Part shown: positions 19,629 through 30,261 of the stretch, piece by piece
Layout: the number at the start of each line of letters is the position of its first letter
Numbering within the stretch: the first letter of the stretch is position 1
Source of the DNA: an uncultured Gammaproteobacteria bacterium
GTDB taxonomy: Bacteria; Pseudomonadota; Gammaproteobacteria; HK1
Assembly (NCBI GenBank): GCA_958295465.1
Contig: OY282353.1
Coordinates: 4,083,001 to 4,147,000, forward strand
Direction: 5' to 3'
DNA: 64,000 nucleotides
Position numbers and translations under genes: made by a program
Notes under the pieces: generated by a model
Seen by the model: the letters and a program-made list of their open reading frames with translations, nothing else
Database searches by the model: none
Told to the model about the DNA's origin: nothing

Positions 19629-20726
19629 GTGTCCGATCATCTCCGCCGCCCCGACGTCGACTACGCTGCGCTCACCGAGTCGGTCCGGCGCCGGGGGGCG
19701 GAGCTCGGCTTTCAGCAGGTCGCGATCACCGGCATCGACCTGAGTGACGACGAGGCCGCGCTGCTCGCGTGGCTCGACGCAGGCTACCACGGCCAGCTCC
19801 GATACATGGCGCGTCACGGAGCGCGCCGGGCCCGGCCCGCGGAGCTGGTGCCCGGGACCATCCGCGTCATCAGCGTGCGCATGGACTACCGCCGCGGCGG
19901 AGCCGGCCCCGATGCCGTCCTCGCGGATCCGGAGCTCGGCTACGTCTCCCGCTACGCGCTGGGGCGCGACTACCACAAGCTCGTCCGCCGCCGCCTCCAG
20001 CGGCTCGCCGACCACATCGAATCCGAGGCCGGCCCCTTCGGCTACCGAGCCTTCGCCGACAGCGCCCCGGTCATGGAGAAGCCGCTCGCGCGCAACGCCG
20101 GGCTGGGATGGATTGGCAAGCACACCAACCTCATCAACAAGGCGGCCGGCTCCTGGTTCTTCCTCGGCGAGCTCCATACCGACCTGCCCCTGGAGACGGA
20201 CGCCCCGGCGACGGACCATTGCGGGACCTGCCGCGCCTGCATCGACGCCTGCCCCACCGGTGCGATCGTGGCTCCCTACCGGCTCGACGCGCGCCTGTGC
20301 ATCTCGTACCTCACCATCGAGCTCCACGGGCCGATCCCCCCTGCCCTTCGCCCCCTCGTCGGCAACCGTATCTTCGGATGCGACGACTGCCAGCTCGTCT
20401 GCCCGTGGAACCGCTTTGCCCGCACCAGCGCCGAGGCCGATTTCGATCCGCGCCACGGGCTCGACGCCGCCGCCCTCGTCGATCTGTTCGCGTGGTCGCG
20501 TGAGCAATACGAAATGCGAACGGAGGGCATGGCGTTGCGCCGGCTCGGCTACGAGCGGTGGCTGCGCAACGTCGCGGTGGCGCTCGGCAATGCCCCGGCC
20601 TCTCCCGCCGTCGACGCTGCGCTCGCGAGCCGGCGCGACGACCCGTCGGAGCTCGTGCGCGAACACGTTGCATGGGCATTGTCGCGCCACCGGGAAGCGG
20701 CGGCGGCCGGAGCCTCCCCCGCGTAA
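19629..20726 (+). CDS. queG: Epoxyqueuosine reductase QueG
   Basis: The last step of queuosine tRNA modification, a cobalamin and iron-sulfur enzyme. The two ferredoxin-type clusters are visible as [16 protein letters not shown] and [11 protein letters not shown], with DUF1730 before them (ARYMARHG-like and SVRMDY segments) and [10 protein letters not shown]. No ATG fits. GTG at 19629 (365 aa) or GTG at 19614 are the candidates, and the open frame continues far upstream over the leuB 5' end. A weak -10 (TAGAAT, 19562-19567) precedes it. Confidence 0.93.
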   Translation: MSDHLRRPDVDYAALTESVRRRGAELGFQQVAITGIDLSDDEAALLAWLDAGYHGQLRYMARHGARRARPAELVPGTIRVISVRMDYRRGGAGPDAVLADPELGYVSRYALGRDYHKLVRRRLQRLADHIESEAGPFGYRAFADSAPVMEKPLARNAGLGWIGKHTNLINKAAGSWFFLGELHTDLPLETDAPATDHCGTCRACIDACPTGAIVAPYRLDARLCISYLTIELHGPIPPALRPLVGNRIFGCDDCQLVCPWNRFARTSAEADFDPRHGLDAAALVDLFAWSREQYEMRTEGMALRRLGYERWLRNVAVALGNAPASPAVDAALASRRDDPSELVREHVAWALSRHREAAAAGASPA

Positions 20727-20813
20727 AACCGTCCACACCCTCCGCCGGTGCCGCGGATGCCTGCTCCTCTCCACACCGGCCGGGTCGCCGGAATCATGGA
20801 TCCCGGCAGGGCC

Positions 20814-22427
20814 ACGGACAGTCTTTTCCAATACGAAGATGAGCCTGAAGGGAGAGAGGTAGAAGGAGCGGTAGGCGGAGTTGGGTGAGTGAATGGAAGG
20901 GGGATGTTGAAGGGCACGAAGGACCTGTGCAAGCCCTGAGCGGTCCCCTGCTCGGGTGCTGAGGGGGGGACGATGGGACAGGGGAGGCGTTGGGGAGAGT
21001 GGAGTGGCAACAGAGGGGGCCACCGCCCGGATGAGGCCGGACGGTGGATTGTGCGGGTGGGGTGGAGGGTCAGGCCGCGTCGCGCCAAGCGCGCCCGATG
21101 GTGCGGAACAGGGCGTCGCGGGCATCGTTGAGCGCGTGGGCGGCCTCGAGGTCACTGACGGCGTGGGCGAGGGCGTCGAGTTGGTCGAAGGTGACGCCGG
21201 GGTTGAGGAAGCGCTCGGCGTTATCGAGGGACTTGAGCTTGTCGTAGGGGGTCATCACGTCGCTGTCGCGGTAGCGCTTCGTGACCCGCCCCTTGTCGTC
21301 GAGTGTGTCGGCGGGGAACAGGCAGGGGCGGTGGGTGTTGAGGAAGGGCGAGAGCACGTGCTGGGTGAACTCGTTGACCACAGGTGCGAGACGGCGCGGG
21401 ATGTGGCCGTGGCCGAGGTGCTTGCGCACCACGCTGGCGTTCTTGCTCTCGGCGAGGGCGTTGTCGTTGCAGTGGCGGGGGCGGGATTTGGTGAACGTCC
21501 CGATGCGCAGCTTGTTGAGCAGGGCGGCGACGCGGTGGTTGATGTACTCGGAACCGTTGTCGGCGTGAATGCCCTGAATCACGAAGGGAAACGCCTTGAT
21601 GAGCCCTTCGAGCACCGGCAGCAGGAAGCGCTCGGAGATGGCCTCCACGGTCCCCACGAACTGGAACTGGGTCACCTCATCGACCGCGTTGATGTGGTAG
21701 ACGCCCTTGGCGCCGTCCTGGTCGCCCTGGTGCACGGTATCGACGCGCACATAGCCGGGTTGGCCGTCAGGCTGGGGCTTGCGCCGTTGCCCGATGGTGC
21801 GGTGTGTCGCCTGGGTCTTGGCCACCACCGTGCGCCGGCGCCGATACGTCACCGACCGGCGCAGGTTGTACAAGTGACCGTTCGACAGCCCCGCCAAACG
21901 CTCGAATCGCTCATCGCCGAACACCGCATACTGACGCCGCATCAGCGCCCGCGTCGCCGGCCCCGACATCTGGCCCAACGCCGCGTCCACCGCCGCCAGT
22001 TGCCGAATGTCGGCCCGCGTGTAGCGCCGCTCGAAGGGGCACGCCGGAGCGCCACCGCGCCGGTCCTCGATGCGCCCGGTCTCGCGATGCTGGCCTATCA
22101 GCCGGGTCAGTTGCGCCCTCGACAGCCCTGTCACCTTCGCCAAGTAGCGCCTGACCAGCCCCTTGTCGGGCTTGCCCAATCTCTCATAGCTCAACCGCAC
22201 CAGCGTGCGGCGCACGAACTCGTAGACGGACTCCCGGTCGGCTCCCGTGAAGTCCACCGCCTCGCTGCCCTCGACGAAGGCACGCACCTGGTCCAGCGTC
22301 CGGACCCGTTCGGTCTGTAGCGTCACGATCATCCTCCGATGATCCCAGACCCCGCGCTACAGGCTCACTTCTCGTTGGATTCACACCCTCCCTTCAGGCT
22401 CATCTCTCGTTGGACAAGACTGACCGT
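20814..22427 (-). mobile_element. DDE (rve) insertion sequence with repeated end motifs
   Basis: The ends form imperfect inverted repeats. The left reads ACGGACAGTCTTTTCCAA then GATGAGCCTGAAGGGAG (20814-20852). The right is its complement (22390-22427), with the same outer ACGGnCAGTCTT block. A further copy of the inner motif, CTCGTTGGATT, sits beyond the right repeat at about 22372, so the right end carries two related sites. No target duplication is visible. It lies between queG and dapD and breaks no gene. The family is near IS481 or the IS1202/ISNCY group; I cannot decide. Confidence 0.8.
21070..22332 (-). CDS. DDE transposase, integrase (rve) catalytic core
   Basis: A 420-aa transposase. 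The N-terminal helix-turn-helix region covers about residues 50-110 (YLAKVTGLSRAQLTRLIGQ). The catalytic triad is visible as Asp in YVRVDTVHQGD, Asp in IQGIHADNGSEYIN and Glu in CNDNALAESKNASVVRKH. The frame is intact from ATG at 22332 to the stop at 21070. The C-terminal third is a helical domain. The only ORF of the element, it should be able to mobilise it. Confidence 0.88.
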   Translation of the reverse strand: MIVTLQTERVRTLDQVRAFVEGSEAVDFTGADRESVYEFVRRTLVRLSYERLGKPDKGLVRRYLAKVTGLSRAQLTRLIGQHRETGRIEDRRGGAPACPFERRYTRADIRQLAAVDAALGQMSGPATRALMRRQYAVFGDERFERLAGLSNGHLYNLRRSVTYRRRRTVVAKTQATHRTIGQRRKPQPDGQPGYVRVDTVHQGDQDGAKGVYHINAVDEVTQFQFVGTVEAISERFLLPVLEGLIKAFPFVIQGIHADNGSEYINHRVAALLNKLRIGTFTKSRPRHCNDNALAESKNASVVRKHLGHGHIPRRLAPVVNEFTQHVLSPFLNTHRPCLFPADTLDDKGRVTKRYRDSDVMTPYDKLKSLDNAERFLNPGVTFDQLDALAHAVSDLEAAHALNDARDALFRTIGRAWRDAA

Positions 22428-22510
22428 TTCGGCGCCGGACGGAAACGCGGATAATCCGGGGGCGGGCGACTGGCGCCCCCATCCGGCGCAATTTCCGAGG
22501 AGAAGGGATC

Positions 22511-23332
22511 ATGGACGATGTCAGGACCGAGATCGAAGCGGCGTTCGAGCACCGGGGCGACATCTCGCCCGAGCATGCCGAACCCCGCGTGAAGGAAGCC
22601 GTCGCCGAAGCGATCGCCCTGCTCGACGCGGGAAAGGCCAGGGTCGCCGAGCCCGCCGCGGGCGGCTGGATGGTCAACGAGTGGCTGAAGAAAGCGGTGC
22701 TGCTGTCGTTTCGTCTCGACGACAGCCGAGTCATGGAGGGCGGGTTCACCCGCTACTTCGACAAGGTCCCGGCCAAGTACGCCACCATGGACGAGGGCGG
22801 CTTTCGCGAGCGCGGCGTCCGCGTCGTGCCGCCGGCCGTGGTGCGGCGCGGAGCCTACGTCGCACCCGGTGTCGTGCTCATGCCGAGCTACGTGAACCTC
22901 GGCGCATACGTCGACAGCGGCACCATGGTCGATACCTGGGCGACGGTCGGTAGCTGCGCCCAGATCGGAAGGAACGTCCACCTGTCGGGGGGAGTGGGCA
23001 TCGGCGGGGTACTGGAACCGTTGCAGGCAAGCCCGACGATCATCGAGGACGATTGCTTCATCGGAGCCCGCTCCGAGATCGTCGAAGGGGTGGTGGTCGA
23101 GCGAGGCTCGGTGGTCTCGATGGGGGTCTACATCGGCCGGAGCACACGAATCTACGACCGTGAATCCGGAGAGGTGTCGTTCGGACGGATTCCCGCCGGA
23201 TCGGTGGTCGTCTCCGGCAACCTTCCCTCGACGGACGGCAGGTACAGCCTGTACTGCGCGGTGATCGTGAAACGCGTCGACGAGCGCACGCGCTCCAAGG
23301 TCGGCATCAACGAGCTGCTGCGGACGCTGTAA
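22511..23332 (+). CDS. dapD: Tetrahydrodipicolinate N-succinyltransferase DapD
   Basis: A lysine and diaminopimelate synthesis enzyme using succinyl-CoA. It has 273 aa, a helical N-terminal domain and a left-handed beta helix of hexapeptide repeats ([38 protein letters not shown] region, about residues 110-230). [22 protein letters not shown] is a family signature. A good ribosome site (GAGGAGAAGGG) precedes ATG 22511. It is a single gene on the plus strand just beyond the IS, whose insertion lies about 84 bp upstream and could affect its promoter. Confidence 0.96.
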   Translation: MDDVRTEIEAAFEHRGDISPEHAEPRVKEAVAEAIALLDAGKARVAEPAAGGWMVNEWLKKAVLLSFRLDDSRVMEGGFTRYFDKVPAKYATMDEGGFRERGVRVVPPAVVRRGAYVAPGVVLMPSYVNLGAYVDSGTMVDTWATVGSCAQIGRNVHLSGGVGIGGVLEPLQASPTIIEDDCFIGARSEIVEGVVVERGSVVSMGVYIGRSTRIYDRESGEVSFGRIPAGSVVVSGNLPSTDGRYSLYCAVIVKRVDERTRSKVGINELLRTL

Positions 23333-23684
23333 TGCGTCCGGCCACACCATTCCAACGCGTGCGAAAGCAGAACGATCCGGGGACGGCCGGGCCCGGCGAT
23401 CCAGGGTTGCCTTCGCCCGGATCCTGCAATCACGCCGAAGTTTTCACGACCGTGACGAACCGGCACGCGCTCGGCTCATTACGAATCACGAAATCCTTCG
23501 CAGCACGTCGTTCCCAACCGGCCTGCCCCGGGAGGACCGGGGCGAAGAATCCGATCTTCAAAACTCTGCTTCGTATTGCATGAAGCCCGTCGGCAGCGGC
23601 TGACCGAAGCCGGATCCGTCCAGGATTTCTTCGGTCATCCAGCGGCCGGCGAGACGGCGGCCGGATGCAACATGCCTCGCGGAA
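23333..23684. other. Intergenic region between dapD and the HU-like gene
   Basis: These 352 bp lie between two convergent genes. No coding region is supported, and no strong hairpin with a T tract is obvious on either strand. Confidence 0.5.
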
Positions 23685-24011
23685 TCAGGCCACCATGTCC
23701 TTCAGGGCCTTCAGCGGCTGGACCTTGACGACGGTGTGGGCAGGCTTTGCGGCGAATGTCGTCTCCTCGCCCGTGAAAGGATTGATGCCCTTGCGGGCCT
23801 TCCTCGCCGGCTTGCGCACGGTCTTGATCTTCAACAGACCCGGAAGGGTGAAGGTGCCCGGACCACGCTTCTTGACGTGTCGCTGGATCTGTCCGCCCAA
23901 TGAGTCCATGACGTCGACGACCTGTTTCCTCGTCAGGCCGGTCTCCTCCGCAATAGCGGACAACAACTGGGCCTTCGTCATCGGTTGCTTCACCGCCGTC
24001 GCTTTGGCCAT
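23685..24011 (-). CDS. HU-family DNA-binding protein
   Basis: A 108-aa basic protein of the HU/IHF superfamily. The core is MTKAQLLSAIAEETGLTRKQVVDVMDSL then LPGLLKIKTVRKPARKARKGINPFTGE, the DNA-bending arm, and KVQPLKALKDMVA. The family's usual RNPxTGE tip is here GINPFTGEE. An N-terminal extension (about 10 residues) and Lys/Arg-rich arms resemble the HU-like proteins that bacteria encode beside canonical HU; the specific role is unknown. Confidence 0.88.
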   Translation of the reverse strand: MAKATAVKQPMTKAQLLSAIAEETGLTRKQVVDVMDSLGGQIQRHVKKRGPGTFTLPGLLKIKTVRKPARKARKGINPFTGEETTFAAKPAHTVVKVQPLKALKDMVA

Positions 24012-24334
24012 GTATTCGCTCTCCCGTTGATTGGTTTCAGATGGTGGATGTCTCGCATCACCCGTTCCTGCTCGATTCCGGGCTTCCGCTCGCGTCCTTG
24101 CCCTCTACCCCCGCCTGCCGTTCCCGCCGCGCCGCTCGGGTTCCGAGGGCCGGAGGGAGCTTCGTGCAGCGAATTCGGAGTGGATGATGATAGCCATCAC
24201 GTCTGCCGATTACCACTACGTCAAGGCTCGATTCGGGCGGCGGCCGGGCCACGCCCTCCCGCCCGGCGTCAGGGCGCTGCCCGGAGGCTCCGCATCGAGC
24301 GTCCATGCGACGCATGCCGGCGCCGCCGTCGGCC
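24012..24334. other. Intergenic region between the HU-like gene and pgi
   Basis: 323 bp without a supported gene. It should contain the HU-like gene promoter, since that gene starts at 24011 on the minus strand. I see no clear -10/-35 pair. Confidence 0.45.
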
Positions 24335-26059
24335 TCAGCACGCAAGACGCCGGTACTCGGCGATCAATGCCGCGGTCGACGCATCGTGCGGCCGCGCTTC
24401 ATCCGGACTCTCGAACTCGCGCGCGATCGCCGTGGCGAGCGTCTTGCCGAGCTCGACCCCCCACTGATCGAACGAGTTCACCCTCCAGACGGCGCCCTGG
24501 ACGAACACCTTGTGCTCGTAGAGTGCGATGAGCGCTCCGAGCGTGAACGCATCGAGGCGCTGGAGCAGCAGGGTGTTCGTCGGACGGTTGCCGCCGAACT
24601 CCTTGTGCGGCGCAAGCGATTCGATGCGCCCGGCCGGAAGCCCGTCCGCTTCGAGCTCGGATCGGACCTCGTCCGCGGATTTGCCCCGCATCAACGCCTC
24701 GGCCTGCGCGAAGCAGTTCGCGACCAGGAGCCGGTGCTGATCCGGGAGGGCGTGGTCGCAGTGCGCGGCGACGATGAAATCCGCGGGCACGAGCCGTGTT
24801 CCCTGATGCAGCAACTGGAAGAAGGCGTGCTGGCCGTTCGTGCCCGGCTCGCCCCATACGATCGGCCCGGTCGCGTAGCCGACGGCCGCCGACTCCAGGG
24901 TCACGCACTTTCCGTTGCTCTCCATGTCGAGCTGCTGCAGGTGGGCCGCGAACCGCTCCAGCCGCTGGTCGTACGCAAGCACCGCCTGGGTCTCGGCCCC
25001 GAAGAAGTTCGCGTACCACACCCCGAGCAGGCCGAGGGTCACCGGCATGTTCCGCTCGAGCGGGGCATCGCGGAAGTGGAGGTCCATCGCATGCGCACCG
25101 GCGAGCAGCTCGCGGAACCGTTCCATGCCCGCCGCGATCGCGATCGGCAGTCCGACCGCGGACCACAGCGAGTATCGTCCGCCGACCCAGTCCCACATCT
25201 CGAACACGTTGCCGGGGTCGATCCCGAACTCCACCGCCGCCGCGCGATTGGCCGACACCGCCGCGAAGTGCCGCGCCACCACGGCGCCGGCGCCTTGGGC
25301 GGCAGAGCCGTCCCCGTGCAGGAGGCGGGGTCCGGGTTCGGGAGCCGCGGCATCCGCGCCCCGGACGGCAGGGCCGCCCAGGGCCGAGACGAGCCAGCGG
25401 CGCACAGCGCGGGCGTTCGTCATCGTCTCCAGGGTGGTGAAGGTCTTGGATGCGACGATGAACAGCGTGCGGGCGGGGTCGAGCCCCGCGAGGGTCGAGG
25501 TCAGGTGCGTGCCGTCGACGTTGGAGACGAAGTGCGTGCTCGGCCCGCCGGCGTGCGGCGCGAGCGCGCGGCAGACCATCCGCGGACCGAGATCGGACCC
25601 GCCGATACCGATGTTCACGACGTCGGTGATCCGCTCGCCGGTATGGCCGCGCCATTCTCCCGAGCGCACCGCCCCGGAGAAACGCCCCATCGCCTCCAAC
25701 CCGCGCTCGACCCCGGACCGCATCGTGCCATCGACCTCGCAGACCGGCGTCTCCCGCGAATCGCGCAGCAGCGGGTGCAGCACCGCGCGGTCCTCGGTGG
25801 CGTTGATGCGTACGCCCGAGAACATCGCGCGTGCCCGCTCCGCCACCCCCGCCTCGGCCGCGAGCGCACGGAGCAGGCGCATCGTCTCGCCGGTCACCCG
25901 ATTCTTGGAGTAGTCGAGCAGGATCCCGCACGCGCGCAACGAACAACGCTCGACCCGGCCCGGATCGCTCTCGAAGAGATCGCGCAGGTGCAACGACCCG
26001 GCGAACGGGTAATGCGCGGCGAGTGCGCGCCACGCGGCGGAATCGGTGAGATGCGTCAT
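24335..26059 (-). CDS. pgi: Glucose-6-phosphate isomerase Pgi
   Basis: Interconverts glucose-6-P and fructose-6-P, and so supplies the fructose-6-P that the ManC pathway downstream could use. Signature blocks are [42 protein letters not shown], [16 protein letters not shown] and the C-terminal [15 protein letters not shown] 26059 ([10 protein letters not shown]) gives 574 aa. An Ala/Gly/Pro-rich insert of about 25 residues near 225-250 is not usual for the family. The upstream open frame to 26134 is not conserved. Confidence 0.96.
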   Translation of the reverse strand: MTHLTDSAAWRALAAHYPFAGSLHLRDLFESDPGRVERCSLRACGILLDYSKNRVTGETMRLLRALAAEAGVAERARAMFSGVRINATEDRAVLHPLLRDSRETPVCEVDGTMRSGVERGLEAMGRFSGAVRSGEWRGHTGERITDVVNIGIGGSDLGPRMVCRALAPHAGGPSTHFVSNVDGTHLTSTLAGLDPARTLFIVASKTFTTLETMTNARAVRRWLVSALGGPAVRGADAAAPEPGPRLLHGDGSAAQGAGAVVARHFAAVSANRAAAVEFGIDPGNVFEMWDWVGGRYSLWSAVGLPIAIAAGMERFRELLAGAHAMDLHFRDAPLERNMPVTLGLLGVWYANFFGAETQAVLAYDQRLERFAAHLQQLDMESNGKCVTLESAAVGYATGPIVWGEPGTNGQHAFFQLLHQGTRLVPADFIVAAHCDHALPDQHRLLVANCFAQAEALMRGKSADEVRSELEADGLPAGRIESLAPHKEFGGNRPTNTLLLQRLDAFTLGALIALYEHKVFVQGAVWRVNSFDQWGVELGKTLATAIAREFESPDEARPHDASTAALIAEYRRLAC

Positions 26060-26461
26060 GTGGTGTTCCGATGGCCCGTCCCGCGCCGGCCCCGTGCGGC
26101 CGTACCGGCGATGATAGCCCTCCTCGAGCGTCAAGCCTCACGACTTGCATGGGTGCGGGCCGATCCGCCGGCCGGGCAGCGCTCGGTGACGAGCTGTCGC
26201 CGACATGATCCGGTTCTCGAAACGGGGGCGTTGCGGGACATCGATTCGGGCGCGGCGCGTACCAGGGACGCCAGCCGTTCGCCGCCGGCGGCAACTCGAG
26301 TCGAGCGGCAGCCGTCCGGCTTGGCACGGGCGCCCCGCACGCGCGTACCATCGTGGATTCCCGCTTTCGCGGGAATGACGGCGTTCGTCGGTGTCTCGCA
26401 TGCGCGTACCATCGACGGGGCAACCGACCGGTTCACGGCGTGGAAAATCGAGGCCCGCGAC
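26060..26461. other. Divergent pgi-glpK intergenic region
   Basis: 402 bp between two divergent genes. It holds a REP-like hairpin (26357-26376) flanked by two direct copies of GCGCGTACCATCG (26341-26353 and about 26403-26415). The glpK frame is open throughout, but upstream of 26462 it shows no glycerol kinase similarity. Confidence 0.6.
26357..26376. repeat. REP-like palindrome
   Basis: ATTCCCGC and GCGGGAAT pair as a perfect 8-bp stem with a TTTC loop. The form GGATTCCCGCTTTCGCGGGAATGACG is a widespread extragenic palindrome in beta- and gammaproteobacteria. The 13-bp direct repeats on either side suggest a short mobile repeat unit. Confidence 0.75.
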
Positions 26462-27949
26462 ATGTCCGACACCCCGCTCCTTCTCGCCATCGATCAGGGC
26501 ACCACCAGCTCGCGCGCGATCGTGTTCGACGCCTGCGGCGCGATTCGGGCCGCCGCCCAGCGCGAGTTCACGCAGCATTACCCGGCCGGCGGCTGGGTCG
26601 AGCACGACCCGGAGGAGCTGTGGTCCGCGACCCTGGCCGTCACCCGCGAGGCGCTCGCCGCGGCAGGCGGGGCGGCCGCCGCGATCGGCATCACCAACCA
26701 GCGCGAGACCACGGTGGTCTGGGACCGCGCGAGCGGCGCACCGATCCACCGCGCCATCGTATGGCAGGACCGTCGCACCGCGGAGCGCTGCCGGGAGCTA
26801 CGCGCGGCCGGGCACGAGCCGATGGTGAGCGGGAAGACCGGGCTGCTGCTCGACCCGTATTTCTCCGCCACCAAGCTCGCATGGGTCCTCGACCACGTCG
26901 ACGGTGCGCGCGAGCGCGCGGCGGCCGGCGAGCTCGCGTTCGGCACCATCGACACCTTCCTGATCTGGCGCCTGACCGGCGGAGCGGTGCACGCCACCGA
27001 CGCCACCAACGCATCGCGCACCCTGCTCTTCGACATCCACGCCCAGGCCTGGGACGACACCCTGCTGCGGCTCTTCGACGTGCCGCGCGGCGTGCTCCCC
27101 GAAGTGCGCGACAGCGCCGCCGACTTCGGCACGACCCTGCCCGAGCTTCTCGGACACGCCATCCCCATCGCCGGTGTCGCCGGCGATCAGCAGGCGGCGA
27201 CGGTCGGACAGGCGTGCTTCGAGCCCGGCATGGTGAAGAGCACCTGCGGCACCGGCTGCTTCGCGGTCATGAACACCGGCGCGGAGGCGGTCCGGTCACG
27301 GCACCGGCTGCTGACCACCGTCGCCTGGCGCCTCGGGGGCGAGCCGGCCTTCGCCCTGGAAGGCTCGATCTTCGTTGCCGGCGCCGCGGTGCAGTGGCTG
27401 CGCGACGGGCTGCGGATCATCGGTCATGCGCCGGAAACCGAAGCCCTCGCGGCCGGCCTCCCCGATTCCGGCGGCGTCTACCTCGTTCCCGCGTTCACCG
27501 GCCTCGGCGCGCCGCATTGGGACCCGGATGCGCGCGGCGCGATCTACGGACTCACCCGCGATACCGGTCCCGCGCATCTCGCACGCGCGGCGCTGGAGTC
27601 CGTCTGCCTCCAGACCCGCGACCTCATGGCCGCGATGGAGGCAGACTGCGGAGCCGCGATCGGTCGCCTCCGGGTGGACGGAGGCATGGTCGGGAACGCC
27701 TGGCTGCTGCAGGCGCTGGCGGACATCGTCGGCGTCGCGGTCGAACGCCCGCGGATCATCGAGACAACGGCCCTCGGCGCCGCCTGCCTCGCAGGGCTTG
27801 AGATCGGGGTCTTCCGGTCCCTCGACGACATCGGGGAACGATGGGTTCGCGCCGCGGAGTTCGCGCCGCGGATGCCCGGCCACGAGCGTGAACGGCTCGT
27901 GCGAGGTTGGGAGAGCGCGGTCGCCCGCACCCTGGAGCATCGCGGTTGA
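26462..27949 (+). CDS. glpK: Glycerol kinase GlpK
   Basis: Phosphorylates glycerol to sn-glycerol-3-P. The FGGY-family motifs are [15 protein letters not shown] at the N-terminus, [68 protein letters not shown] and [19 protein letters not shown]. It has 495 aa from ATG 26462. A much longer open frame exists upstream but is antisense to pgi and not real. glpF and glpD are not adjacent. Confidence 0.96.
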   Translation: MSDTPLLLAIDQGTTSSRAIVFDACGAIRAAAQREFTQHYPAGGWVEHDPEELWSATLAVTREALAAAGGAAAAIGITNQRETTVVWDRASGAPIHRAIVWQDRRTAERCRELRAAGHEPMVSGKTGLLLDPYFSATKLAWVLDHVDGARERAAAGELAFGTIDTFLIWRLTGGAVHATDATNASRTLLFDIHAQAWDDTLLRLFDVPRGVLPEVRDSAADFGTTLPELLGHAIPIAGVAGDQQAATVGQACFEPGMVKSTCGTGCFAVMNTGAEAVRSRHRLLTTVAWRLGGEPAFALEGSIFVAGAAVQWLRDGLRIIGHAPETEALAAGLPDSGGVYLVPAFTGLGAPHWDPDARGAIYGLTRDTGPAHLARAALESVCLQTRDLMAAMEADCGAAIGRLRVDGGMVGNAWLLQALADIVGVAVERPRIIETTALGAACLAGLEIGVFRSLDDIGERWVRAAEFAPRMPGHERERLVRGWESAVARTLEHRG

Positions 27950-28024
27950 GTCCGGCGCGGCGGCCGGACTCCGTCCCGGCGAACGGCCTCGGGGCTCCGT
28001 CCGGCGACGTCGCCCGGACTCCGC

Positions 28025-28345
28025 CTACTGCGCGACCGACTTCGGCGTGGGCACGAGGCGGGTCACCCGGATCGCGGAGCGGTCCATCAGCTCGGTGACC
28101 CGCGGCGCGACGTCGTTCTTCCAGTAATCGCTCTCGTACACTGCCTTGTACAGACGCTCGCGCTCGGCCTCGGATGCGAAGCGCCGCATCCACACGTAGG
28201 AGGTGTCGTCCTCCTCTCCCCGCCAGCTCCCGGTGATGACCATGCCCCGGGAGACCTGGAACGGAATGATGTCCTTCTCCATGAACTCCACCCACTCCTC
28301 CATGCGGCCCGGATGGATCCTGTACTGGCGCAGCTCGTAGAACAT
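28025..28345 (-). CDS. NIPSNAP family protein
   Basis: A 106-aa single-domain protein of the dimeric alpha/beta barrel NIPSNAP family. It begins MFYELRQYRIHPGRMEEWV, and the conserved segment is SYVWMRRFASEAERERLYKAVYES. The bacterial function is unknown. It lies 137 bp downstream of the aminotransferase on the same strand and may be cotranscribed. Confidence 0.85.
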   Translation of the reverse strand: MFYELRQYRIHPGRMEEWVEFMEKDIIPFQVSRGMVITGSWRGEEDDTSYVWMRRFASEAERERLYKAVYESDYWKNDVAPRVTELMDRSAIRVTRLVPTPKSVAQ

Positions 28346-28482
28346 CGATTCTCTCCCGAGTCCGGTAACGTTCCGTCATTCCATGTGTATGGATCAAGCA
28401 CCATCGGTGTCCCGGGTGCACGGACATCGAGGGCATGGCCTGGTTCCTGTCGAATTCGCGATGGAGACGGAGCCCGGCCCCT

Positions 28483-29781
28483 TCAGGATCGCCTCGCCAG
28501 CTTGCGCAGCCGCTCGATACCCGCCTCGATCGTCTCCACCGAGCGGCAGAATGCAAAGCGGAGGTATCGATTACCCTCGTTGCCGGTGGCGTAGAAGTTG
28601 TCCCCCGGCACCGTCGCCACCCCGACCTCCCTGACGAGGTACATCGCAGCGTCGGTGGGCGACATCGCCGAGAGCGCCGGCACGCTCCGGTAGTCCGCGA
28701 ACAGGTAGTAGGCGCCCTCCGGCGGGGTCACGGCGAAGCCGACCTCGCGCAGGCCCTCCACGAGCAGGTCGCGCTTCCTTCGATAGTCTTCGGCGATGCC
28801 GGCGAAGAACGCCCGGTCCCGGCACAGCAACGACACCGCCCCCTTCTGGAGCGGGGTCGGCGCCTGGACCACCAGGTTGTCGTGCACCGCGCGCAGCCGC
28901 CGGGTGCGCTCCGGCGGGGTGACCACCCAGCCGATCCGCCATCCGGTCGAACGCCCGGTCTTGGAAATCGAGTTCACCACCAGGGTCCGCCCGGCCATCC
29001 CCTCGAAGCCCGCCAGATACGAATGGCGGTGCCCGTCGAAGGTGATGTGCTCGTAGATCTCGTCGGTGATCGCGAAGAGGTCGTGCGTCCGGCAGAGCTC
29101 CGCGATGAACGACAGCTCGTCGTCGTTCAGGACCTTGCCGGTGGGGTTGTGCGGCGTGTTCACGACGAACGCCTTGACCGAGGGATCGGAGACGGCGGCG
29201 CGGACCTCGTCACGATCGAGCCGCCAAGTGCCCGCGCCGCGGTCCTCGCGCAGGGTCACGAACCTGGGCACGAGCCCGAAGATCGCGGCCTGGGAGGGGT
29301 AGAGCTCATGGTAGGGCTGCATCACCACCACGCCGTCGCCCGGCTCGAGCAGCGAGCGGAACGCCACCGCCATGCCTTCGCTCGCCCCGAGCACCACCGT
29401 GATCCGATCCTCCGGGTCCGGCCGATGGCCGTAGAGCATCTCGACGTAGTCCGCGATCGCATGCCGCAGCTCCGGGATCCCGAACGGGAACGAGTACTGG
29501 TTGAGCTGATCGCGCGGGTTCCGCATCCCCGCGAGCAGTTCCTTCAAGGTGAGGTCGAGGGAGTTGCTGCCGGCGTCCCCGCGCGCCTCCAGGATCTCGC
29601 GCAAGGTCATCGTGTCGAGCCGCCGAACCCCCTCGTCCGTCCCGCCGAGCATCGCGGAGACCCCGCCCCACACCATGTCGTACACCGGCGCCTCATCGGT
29701 GAACCCCTGCGAGAGGTTCACCGCCCCGTGCTCGATCGCGAGCCGGGTCATCAGGCGAATGACGGTTTCCTTGACTTCCAC
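28483..29781 (-). CDS. PLP-dependent aminotransferase, class I/II (fold type I)
   Basis: 432 aa from the GTG at 29781, which has GGGAGGT upstream. Blocks visible are VNLSQGFTDEAP, NPTGKVL (VNTPHNPTGK), DEIYEHITFDG and the PLP lysine in NSISKTGRSTGWRIGWV, followed by FAFCR at the substrate carboxylate arginine. The closest families are methionine/kynurenine aminotransferases (YbdL/KAT-like) and aspartate aminotransferase-like enzymes; the substrate cannot be set from sequence. The ATG at 29910 would add 43 unconserved residues. Confidence 0.88.
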   Translation of the reverse strand: MEVKETVIRLMTRLAIEHGAVNLSQGFTDEAPVYDMVWGGVSAMLGGTDEGVRRLDTMTLREILEARGDAGSNSLDLTLKELLAGMRNPRDQLNQYSFPFGIPELRHAIADYVEMLYGHRPDPEDRITVVLGASEGMAVAFRSLLEPGDGVVVMQPYHELYPSQAAIFGLVPRFVTLREDRGAGTWRLDRDEVRAAVSDPSVKAFVVNTPHNPTGKVLNDDELSFIAELCRTHDLFAITDEIYEHITFDGHRHSYLAGFEGMAGRTLVVNSISKTGRSTGWRIGWVVTPPERTRRLRAVHDNLVVQAPTPLQKGAVSLLCRDRAFFAGIAEDYRRKRDLLVEGLREVGFAVTPPEGAYYLFADYRSVPALSAMSPTDAAMYLVREVGVATVPGDNFYATGNEGNRYLRFAFCRSVETIEAGIERLRKLARRS

Positions 29782-30261
29782 GGGTGGTCTACCTCCCGGG
29801 TGCGCGAGCGTATCCGGTTCGGCGCCGGGTACGCTGCCCGTCGCCGCGAACCGCGGGGATACGGGGCGGCGGTCTTTCCTGCATTCTGTCCAATTCGACG
29901 TTCTGCACACAACCGCCTCGTCGTTTCACCGGCCGTTCCCGCTGTTCCAGCCGAGCCCGCCGACATCCATCGAACCACTACGCCCGGGCGGCTGAAACAG
30001 CCGCGAAACCCCGACGACCACACGACCGCTCCGGGACTCGAGCGGGAATCGCCGTCGTTTCACCAGCGCCCTGCCGGTGTCTTCCGGGCGGCGCGGACCG
30101 GATCCCGCTCCGCGCCGCGCCACGCCTTGGAGACGGTCGGTTTCGAGTAGACTCCGACAGGGCGGCAAGACCATTCCCAGGACACGGGCGGGCCACCGTC
30201 CGATCCGGCCATCCTGGCGAACGTCCTCGACCCATTCCCCGGACACGGGCGGGCCAGCGCA
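29782..30261. other. Divergent intergenic region with a 25-bp direct repeat
   Basis: 480 bp with no supported gene. Near its right end two copies of CATTCCC(A/C)GGACACGGGC start 61 bp apart, at 30172 and 30233 (full repeats 30171-30195 and 30232-30256). The second ends 6 bp before the synthase ATG, so the repeat covers its ribosome binding region. Confidence 0.6.

Noticed and set aside
24305..26461. Open frame upstream of glpK giving 1214 aa
   Set aside because: It is antisense to pgi and the N-terminal 700 residues are Arg/Gly-rich without any family; glycerol kinase begins at 26462.
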